DNA from: Nocardioidaceae bacterium
Lineage (GTDB): Bacteria; Actinomycetota; Actinomycetes; Propionibacteriales; Nocardioidaceae
Assembly (NCBI GenBank): GCA_025965395.1
Contig: JAOPXA010000143.1
Coordinates: forward strand, 1-5,743
Direction of reading: 5' to 3'
DNA length: 5,743 bases
Position numbers and translations under genes: made by a program. Of this stretch, positions 5,030 through 5,743 are shown piece after piece. The notes under the pieces were generated by a model, which was not told the origin of the DNA, did not search any database, and saw only the letters and a program-made list of their open reading frames with translations. Numbering within the stretch: the stretch's first letter is position 1; every line of letters starts with the position of its first letter.

Positions 5030-5737
5030 GTGACCTCGACCCCCTCCGTACGCGATGTGCTCCATGCGGCGGTCGAGGCAGTTGGCGGCCAAGAACGCCC
5101 CGGCCAGATCGAGATGGCCGAGGCCATCGAGCAGTCCCTCGAGTCCGGCAGACACCTCTTGATCCAGGCGGGCACCGGCACCGGCAAGTCGCTCGGCTAC
5201 CTCGTCCCGAGCCTGCTCCACCACGAGCGCGTGGTCATCGCGACGGCCACCCTCAACCTCCAGCACCAGCTCGTTGAGCGCGACATCCCCGCGCTCAAGG
5301 CGGCCGCCGCAGCCACCATGGAGACGGTGCCGCTCCACGCCGTCGTCAAGGGTCGCGGCAACTACGCCTGCCTGCACCGCATCCGCGAGGGCGCCCCCGA
5401 CGACGAAGGTGCGCTCATCGAGATCCCCGAGGGCACGCTCGGCGCCGAGGTTCTCGAGCTGCGCTCTTGGGCTGAGGAGCAAGCCGAGCGCAAACTCATC
5501 GCCGACCGCGACGCTGCCCCCTCGCACACCGACCGCGCCTGGCGACAGATCAGCGTCCAGGCCCGAGAGTGCCTCGGCGCCGCCAAGTGCCCGTATGGCG
5601 CGGAGTGCTTCGCCGAGAAGGCCCGCGAGGACGCCAACAAGGCCGAGGTGATCGTCACTTACCACGCACTGCTCGCCATCGTTGCGATCGACGGCGTGCC
5701 GATGCTGCCCGAGTATTGCGTGGTCGTCGTCGACTAG
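5030..5737 (+). CDS. DinG/XPD-like Fe-S ATP-dependent helicase, N-terminal part; frame ends at TAG inside the DEAH box
   Basis: This is a superfamily 2 DNA helicase of the DinG/YoaA/XPD type, acting in DNA repair or in unwinding of unusual DNA structures. The 235 readable residues hold the Q-like motif RPGQIEMA (23-30), Walker A QAGTGTGKS (46-54), motif Ia ATATLNLQHQL (71-81) and four cysteines placed as Fe-S ligands: Cys114 in GRGNYACLHR, then Cys181, Cys187 and Cys193 in CLGAAKCPYGAECF. VTYHALLA (209-216) leads to VVVVD, where the frame stops at TAG 5735-5737. The next codons read Ala-His, so the DEAH glutamate codon GAG appears as TAG. Actinobacterial homologues are roughly 650 residues, so this is about a third. 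GTG 5030 is the only fitting start, because an in-frame TAG lies at 5018-5020. Either the gene is broken or the base is an error near a sequence end; the window stops 6 bases later. Confidence 0.85.
   Translation: MTSTPSVRDVLHAAVEAVGGQERPGQIEMAEAIEQSLESGRHLLIQAGTGTGKSLGYLVPSLLHHERVVIATATLNLQHQLVERDIPALKAAAAATMETVPLHAVVKGRGNYACLHRIREGAPDDEGALIEIPEGTLGAEVLELRSWAEEQAERKLIADRDAAPSHTDRAWRQISVQARECLGAAKCPYGAECFAEKAREDANKAEVIVTYHALLAIVAIDGVPMLPEYCVVVVD
5735..5737 (+). other. In-frame TAG replacing the expected DEAH glutamate codon
   Basis: The last codons are GAC-TAG-GCC-CAC, that is Asp-stop-Ala-His. Family knowledge predicts Asp-Glu-Ala-His with GAG at this place. One G-to-T change explains it. 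The reading frame is otherwise open from 5030 to here and its downstream bases still spell the motif. Confidence 0.85.
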
Positions 5738-5743
5738 GCCCAC

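Noticed and set aside
5024..5743. Minus-strand open frame opposite the helicase
   Set aside because: Antisense of the helicase, without recognisable motifs.

Overview
The window is high-GC DNA, typical of an actinobacterium. The order miaA, dapF, hflX and then a DinG/XPD-like helicase recalls actinobacterial chromosomes. The MT0933-type antitoxin-like protein and the putative leaderless -10 boxes (TANNNT directly before start codons) fit the same group. A member of the Propionibacteriales/Nocardioidaceae is a reasonable guess, but the sequence alone does not prove it.

Layout. Positions 1-580 are read leftward: a 5' gene fragment for a VOC (glyoxalase-like) protein that runs off the left edge, preceded by a small helical protein resembling MT0933-type antitoxins. 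Between them is a near-perfect 17-bp inverted repeat lying over a good promoter candidate for the VOC gene. From 653 onward genes read rightward: miaA (tRNA A37 dimethylallyltransferase), an intergenic region of about 200 bp filled by seven copies of a 12-bp motif on a strict 22-bp pitch (four forward, then three inverted), then dapF (diaminopimelate epimerase), hflX (ribosome-associated GTPase), a LacX-like aldose 1-epimerase, a 155-bp intergenic region with nested inverted repeats, and the N-terminal third of a Fe-S DinG/XPD-like helicase.

How the genes work together. dapF and hflX overlap by ATGA and the epimerase starts 5 bp after hflX, so the three probably form one transcription unit starting at a leaderless promoter before dapF. 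miaA and hflX both touch translation (tRNA modification, ribosome rescue or splitting). dapF supplies meso-diaminopimelate for cell wall and lysine. The epimerase and VOC protein are accessory metabolic enzymes with unknown substrates.

The most notable points are: the phased 22-bp repeat array between miaA and dapF; an in-frame TAG exactly where the glutamate of the helicase DEAH box is expected, six bases before the window ends; the operator-like palindrome before the VOC gene; and the competing hairpins before the helicase. I did not find a complete novel defence or mobile system. The repeat array is the best candidate for something undescribed.
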